The notes under the pieces were generated by a model. The model was not told the DNA's origin. It worked only from the letters and a program-made list of their open reading frames with translations, and ran no database searches. Shown piece after piece: positions 58,698-64,000 of a DNA stretch of 64,000 nucleotides. The first letter of the stretch is position 1, and every line of letters starts with the position of its first letter. This stretch comes from Coffea arabica. Taxonomy: Eukaryota; Streptophyta; Magnoliopsida; Gentianales; Rubiaceae. The position numbers and the translations under genes were made by a program. Location: contig NC_092317.1 of NCBI RefSeq assembly GCF_036785885.1, positions 6,946,501 through 7,010,500 of the forward strand, given 5' to 3'.

Positions 58698-59785
58698 GGG
58701 ATAATTTCTAATAGTTGCACTCACCTCCACTAAGGTTTGAAAATTAGCACTAACTTCTCCTAGCATGGATTTGGGGCTTATAGTTGACATAAGATAGGAT
58801 GAATTTACTTCTATATCCTAAGAGTTTTAGGTTGTTAGTAAACAAATTCGGGGCAAAAAAAAATTAGGGCAATAAACAAGTCTAAAATAGCTAATTAAAC
58901 AGCATTAACTGTTATTTTTTGCTTTATTAGGCATTGTAAGTGCACTTACAAAATGGCGCCAATTGATACTCCAACATGGTGCCATTTTGTGATTGACAAC
59001 GAACAATGCTAATCATATATTTTCTACATAGAAGAGATGCAGAAGCAAGAAAAATGTAGGAGAAATAAACCTCTAGACAAGGCTTCATAAAAGAATAAGT
59101 TTCGGAGGTTTTGGTTGAACTTATTTCATCTTATGCATTCATGAAACAAAAGGAGAAAGAAAACAGAAATCAAGGCAAAATCTGAGGATTTTTCTGTTAA
59201 AAATCTGTGGCAATCAAAAAATGATAGGTAAGCAATCCTTTATCATTTTAACTTAATACACGAAGTTGTGGTGTTAGTTATAGTACGATGAAATTGTTGT
59301 GCCGATCATGAGAGAACATAACTGTGTACGAAATATGGTAAATAGTGTGAAATCGATATACTATAAAGTATGGCAATAAAAAACTCTCTTGTATTGATCA
59401 AAGATAAATTTTCTTGCTTGAGCAACAATCTCTTTAGATGCTTCAGAATCTCATATTTCTAAACATATGTTTTTTGCTTTTTGAAGGTTTTACTGCTACC
59501 CTTATTATCTTTGCACATATATCCTCTAAGTTTCACTAATTGTTTCTAGCTCTTAATATTGTTCATTCTTTTACTAATACAACCTCATAAGAGGAAAAAA
59601 GAGTACAAATGGAACAAAATTATTATCTCACTTCTCAAAAGACTTTTTTAATGGCACTTTCTCTAACATGGGCTGAAGTTGTTACCAAAATCTTAAATTC
59701 GGGGGAGGTTAGTGCTATTTTTCAAACCTCAAAAGAAGTGAGTGTAACTGTTAGAAACCTGAAGGGAGGTTTCTGCAATTATCCC
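58698..59785. mobile_element. Non-autonomous Mutator-like (MULE) element
   Basis: Ends GGGATAATTTCTAATAGTTG and, in reverse, GGGATAATTGCAGAAACCTC, with a perfect 9-bp target duplication TTGCACAAA (58689-58697, 59786-59794). Shares CCATTTTGTGATTGACAA with the element at 9830-10672. No transposase found. Confidence 0.88.
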
Positions 59786-59794
59786 TTGCACAAA

Positions 59795-60900
59795 AACATT
59801 AAATCTTCTTTAAAAAGATGGTCATGTAATTGAAATTAACATGTCGTACACTACATCTTAATTCGCATGCTGTACTCGTACATGCAGTCTACAATTGAGG
59901 TTGGGAAGTAATCGATTCCTAGAGGTGAATCTAGCGATTTATGTGCCTCTCGGAAGCTGAGATCGAACTCGCATTGAACAAGTCCAAGTGAATTTGAATA
60001 ATTTGAAGAGTTCAAACTAAAGTCTAATATATGATGCTCAACAGTTTGTCTAACTTAATCGAGTTCAGTGTATCTTTGATTGAAATTAAATATCTAAATT
60101 ATATATCTATTAGTGTGAAATGTATCTTGTATTTGTTGTTTAGAATTGCATAAAATATTAATTTATACCATTTAAGTTTGATTGGCCTTGATTTAGCTAT
60201 TATTTGATCAAGCTCAAACTCCAGTTCCTATAAACTAATATTATATGGAATTCAAATTCAAGCTCAAGTTTTAAGAGTTTGACGAGTTTGAGTTCAAGTA
60301 TTTTAGTCGAAACCGATATTGAGTGGTGTACTATTCAAGTTCGACTTAGCTAGTTTTCACCCATGTTGAATCTGAATCCTCCACTGTTCCATCAAAATGA
60401 TAGGACTTTATATTTAAGAAACTTTTTGCACAATAGATTTGAGTAAAGAATGATCTGCACTATCAATCGTGCTCTTATGCAGATTTTTATTTTAACTTCA
60501 GGCCCGTTAGAAATGAAAAAAATGTAGCCAAAAACTATAATGCCATGACTATTATATCATAGCTAGTTCTGGTTTTGCTTCATCCGTCAACTTTCGCGTC
60601 CAGGGCCTCCAGGCCATGCATTGACATACTTGCCATCAGACCATCATCGAATCGTCTAAGCTCTGTCTTTACAATTCAAACTCGTATGCCTTGTGCTAGA
60701 TATATAACACAAAGGATCTCGAAACAGCTATTCAGATTTAGGATATGATGTTTAGTCTGGACTCTGGAGTAAGTTTCAGCTTTTAGCAACAAAAGATCAT
60801 AAAACCTTATCACAAATTCACCTTCATACAGCCGTGATTCCTGACTATTGTACCCATAAGAGAGAAGCAATTAAATTTTTGACACGTCCTCATTACCCTA
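59795..60900. other. Intergenic, no gene seen
   Basis: AT-rich with many GAGTTC/GAACTC-type short motifs (59970-60340), like the 4650-4830 and 51490-51700 stretches. No gene. Confidence 0.45.
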
Positions 60901-60913
60901 CTCATTGCAAATC

Positions 60914-60921
60914 TATAAATA
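60914..60921 (+). promoter_or_regulatory. TATA box of KTI-7
   Basis: TATAAATA, about 58 bp before the ATG at 60972. The KTI-1 to KTI-5 promoter blocks are absent here. Confidence 0.55.
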
Positions 60922-60971
60922 CCTGCCCTCTGGGAAGGAACCTATTCATGCAAACATTGACTACACTAAAA

Positions 60972-61847
60972 ATGAAGACAGCAAGCTTTATATTCATATC
61001 TTGCCTTCTTTTCACACTGTCAGAGAACTTTTTGCCAGGCACAGCACAACCTACTGTTCCTGATCCGGTTCTTGACACAGCTGGTCAGCCCCTCCACCGG
61101 GGGTGCCAACTACTATATCTTGCCGGCTGAGCACGGCAACGGGGATGGTCTAACACTAGCAAGTGACAAAAATGGCAGCTGCTCATATGAGATTGTGGAG
61201 TCACTGAACGAGGGTGCTAATTGCCTCCATTTAACATTCTCACCAGTTGATAATGATACCACAATCCGAGCTAATACTGATCATAACATCAGGTTCATCA
61301 ATTTCTCGTCTCCTAAAATTTGTCCTCAATCCAATGTCTTTTTTTTTTTTGTCAGCAACGATACATTTGTATAACCTATTTTATCCTAATCTAGGGGGAG
61401 GGGGAGTCTAAGGAGGCTGTGGTAGGGAGCTAGTGGGTATGCAGATCCAACTAGACCAAGAGAGTGCTCTAGCACAATCCTTGGACTTTTTTCGTTGCAG
61501 GTGAAGTTTGAACCCTCACTTACAATCCAATGAGGACTTAAGCCCCTCCCTGGTGGCCACTGAACCATTGGCCCAGTGGTTTCCTCAATCCAATGTCTAG
61601 ACAATGAATCGCGGTCTCCACTTCTGTTACTATTGGTGGAGTTGAAGGGAACCCTGGACGTGACACCTTACGAAACTGGTTCGAAATTTAGAAATATGAA
61701 GATGCCTATCAAATCGAATATTGTCCCAGTGCCCCCCGTCAACCCTGCAGAGTTTTGTGTGGAAACATTGGAATCTATATGTACAATAGGAGGAGACGTT
61801 TGGCAATAAATCAACCACCACTCAAGATTGTCTTCAGGAAGTCCTAA
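60972..61847 (+). pseudogene. KTI-7, Kunitz inhibitor pseudogene split by a SINE
   Basis: Starts MKTASFIFISCLLFTLSENF (signal peptide), then DPVLDTAGQPLHRG. A frame shift at about 61100 is followed by ANYYILPAEHGNGDGLTLAS, GSCSYEIVES, LHLTFSPVDNDTTIRANTDH and ICPQSNV. A SINE (61339-61582) and its 15-bp duplication interrupt the exon. After it, VTIGGVEGNPGRDTLRNWFE, a TAG where a Kunitz protein continues, then YEDAYQIEYCPSA, LCGNIGIYMYN and LKIVFRKS with TAA at 61845-61847. It is the most divergent KTI here (SCSYEIVES type), closer to the other main plant Kunitz group. Dead. Confidence 0.9.
61339..61582 (-). mobile_element. tRNA-derived SINE inserted in KTI-7
   Basis: A 244-bp minus-strand insertion with T12 (the poly-A tail) at the left. 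On the minus strand the head has a box-A-like AATGGTTCAGTGGCC and a box-B-like GGGTTCAAACTTC. Perfect 15-bp target duplication CCTCAATCCAATGTC at 61324-61338 and 61583-61597. Confidence 0.85.
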
Positions 61848-62200
61848 TGATTAGAGTCTTGTGTTTTTAACTTGTCACAAGCATTTTAATTACAGTCATG
61901 TCCGACCGAATAATGTAGTATGTATAAAGTTCGTTAGTAGTGGTCCGACTCTCCGTCTTTATATATATATATATATATATATCTATTAAAAACCTTACTA
62001 CCCTCCCCACACTCTTATCATCCTCTACTGTTAGATACAGAATTCGAACTCTGAATTTGACAGCAAAACAAACTCTAACAGCTCTCTCCAAACCACTGAT
62101 GATTTGATTATAAAGTCTTAGTGTTGTCCAATTATTGAATTTATTCATCGTACTTTATTAACAATAGAACAATGAACTTTAGATAAAGTAACTCAGTAAT
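61848..62200. other. (TA)n microsatellite and SINE-like debris
   Basis: (TA)n at about 61962-61982. To its right, in reverse, a box-B-like AGAGTTCGAATTCTG suggests an old SINE. No gene. Confidence 0.4.
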
Positions 62201-62204
62201 CAAC

Positions 62205-62440
62205 TTGTTTTTGGTAAGTTGGTCACTAAGAAATGATTTAAAATCTCTTTTAGATTGTAGATCGGGTGTTTGAATCTCCACACTTGTACTAAAAAATCCA
62301 GAGAAAGTGTAGTAGTGCATCTTTCTAATTTAGATGGGTCTTTCACTTCTAACTCCTCATATAGCCTAGTTGGACTTCCCCCTCTTTAAAATAGGACAAA
62401 TAGATTATAGATGTTGCCGCTCGATAAAAAACGAAAAAAA
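62205..62440 (+). mobile_element. SINE-like element
   Basis: Box-A-like TGGTAAGTTGGTCACTAAG, box-B-like GGGTGTTTGAATCTCC, then CTTCCCCCTCTTTAAAATAG and an A-rich end. The CTTCCCCCTCTTTAAAATAG motif recurs three more times near 63225-63385. Confidence 0.45.
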
Positions 62441-63224
62441 TGGGGGAACTCATTAAGTCATATTCAACTCAATTATGAAAGGCTAATTGAATTAAACCTT
62501 GTTCAGATTATTTTCAAAAGAATAACTAACTAAATTGTGATTTGCGAAATATTCTCAAGGTTTCTGAGATATCAACCAAACTTTGGATTTGGAAATTGGC
62601 TAGTTCTTTTGTGATCCCGAAGCGATCATTATATAGTTTCTGCATGGGATTGACTGAAATTGGAACTTGATCAATAACTGGTAGGAAGCTACTGATCATC
62701 TGAAAATTCTCAAGCTAACGTTGTAAAAGATTTCAACGTTTTTGGGGTGTACAGGATAAAGCCTATGATAAATGGCAGCATCTAACAAATTAAAATCCTA
62801 CCAAGAGTGTACATGTACTAAGAGGAACATAACTAGATGGGGCCGGTCTAATTCATCTTAATGTTTCCAATAGGAGTTCAGCATGATGGATAAGAACTAA
62901 TTAGCAGAAACTGATTGCTGCATAATGGTAAACAAATCTGAATGTTGTGATTTGATCAGTTCTACTTTTAGCTTTTATTTATCTTTTCATGCATTCCCGT
63001 CAACTTTGACATGACCTTATTAGGCTGCAAGAAAATCCAGTAGTTGGCTCGTATCGGATAGCTCTAACATTTGACATCATTGCTCAAAATCTTTAATTCA
63101 TTTAGGCCTCTTGGCAGAAGCTATATATTGAATAACAATTAAATACAGAAAACGAGATACAATGTTAGTTCTGGTTTTCTTGTTTCACGTGACCAATTAC
63201 ATTCCAAGTCACCATGGATGAGAG

Positions 63225-63385
63225 GGGGAAGTCCAGCCAGCTAGAATAATGTCCTATTTTAAGGAGGGGGAAGTCCAGCTACATTAAAATAGGACATTAT
63301 TTTGGAATTTGAAATACATATGTATCGAATTTGCATATGTATCGTGCCATGGTGACTTCCCCCTCTTTAAAATAGGACATTCCAA
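63225..63385. repeat. Cluster of direct and inverted copies of one SINE tail motif
   Basis: GAGGGGGAAGTCCAGC at 63229 and 63266, and the inverse ACTTCCCCCTCTTTAAAATAGG at 63355, with AATAATGTCCTATTTTAA between. The DNA can fold into a hairpin. Confidence 0.7.
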
Positions 63386-63419
63386 CCCTTTTGGCAGAGT
63401 AAGTTTCTATATTATTATT

Positions 63420-63575
63420 GAGTAAATTTTATAGACACTGATAATGTATACATTATCACGGTTAGATGCACGATACATATGCAAATGTTTGGATTTCAAA
63501 TTTAAATTCGAATTATGTGTCATGCATCAAATGATAAAAGTGTATATATACACAGTAATGTATAGAAAATTAATC
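63420..63575. mobile_element. Possible MITE
   Basis: GATAATGTATACATTATCAC at the left (itself a palindrome) and TATATATACACAGTAATGTA at the right. Related words (TTAGATACATGATA, GTCATGCATTCAA) occur at 45697-45790. No target duplication determined. Confidence 0.35.
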
Positions 63576-64000
63576 CATTATTATTTAGCAGTTTTTGTTG
63601 GTCAAGTTTCTAGCTATTGTTTATCATTTTTTTGGTCAAATTAAGTTTCTCTTCTATTATTTCTTTCTTTTGTTAGACAAGTAAGTTTGTGTATCATAGT
63701 TTATTAGTATTTTTTGTTGGTCAAGTAAATTTCTATATTATTATTTAACTGTTTTTTTTTTTTTTGTCTTGTTTAGTTTTTGGTAGATTGAATATTGTAT
63801 TAGATAATTTCTCATAGTTGAATATTGTATAGGGTAATTTATCCTATGTTGTTTTTCTTTTTTTTTTTGATCAAGTCATATAATCTATAAGTAGAGTGTC
63901 TTGTTATCACAATCAATGGAGAAAGATGAAAAGTTGATAGTTTTATTCTTTTAATTTTAAGGGCTTGTTTGGTGACGTATTCCATGAACTGGACTAACCT
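63576..64000. other. Intergenic, no gene seen
   Basis: T-rich, with a repeated TTTTGTTGGTCAAGT-type phrase at about 63592, 63713 and similar near 63672. No gene. Confidence 0.45.

Overview
The window is nuclear DNA of a flowering plant, almost certainly a eudicot. It is AT-rich, has GT-AG introns, and is dense with plant-type transposons. Its main host content is a tandem cluster of Kunitz-type (soybean trypsin inhibitor / miraculin-like) genes. The miraculin-like flavour reminds me of Rubiaceae such as Coffea, but the sequence alone does not prove that.

Layout. 1-2.56 kb: a Helitron with replication-protein-A-like coding remnants and a clear 3' hairpin plus CTAGT end. 2.7-3.9 kb: the membrane and kinase part of an SD2-5-like S-receptor kinase pseudogene. 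4.5-9.2 kb: Kunitz genes KTI-1 (6547) and KTI-2 (8534). 9.8-15.6 kb: a MULE-type MITE, a KTI relic, a three-deep nest of TIR elements and an inverted second copy of one of them. 17.1-24.5 kb: a duplicate of the whole KTI-1/KTI-2 block, giving KTI-3 (19045) and the dead KTI-4 (23819), with later insertions between them. 25-30 kb: gene-poor, with a Helitron-like protein fragment and a Stowaway MITE. 30.2-44.9 kb: a LINE split by a 13.2 kb Athila-type LTR fossil. 45-50.2 kb: KTI-5 (47084) and the more divergent KTI-6 (49549), whose signal-peptide reading frame is broken at a C-run. 54.35-55.86 kb: a Pack-MULE that carries much of a host cytidine deaminase gene. 56.6-57.45 kb: a three-exon gene for a PSY-type (sulfated tyrosine) peptide precursor. 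60.97-61.85 kb: a KTI pseudogene split by a SINE with a 15-bp target duplication. The right end holds SINE and MITE debris.

How it fits together. Eight KTI loci are recognisable: KTI-1, -2, -3 and -5 are intact, KTI-6 is intact except for one base, and KTI-4, KTI-7 and a C-terminal relic are dead. Five of them (KTI-1 to -5) share a conserved promoter of about 500 bp. The cluster grew by duplication of multi-gene blocks and has been cut up by transposons. Target-site duplications date many insertions relative to each other. The intact KTI products should be secreted or vacuolar defence proteins; their protease targets cannot be told from sequence. The PSY gene, at the right side of the cluster, is an unrelated signalling gene.
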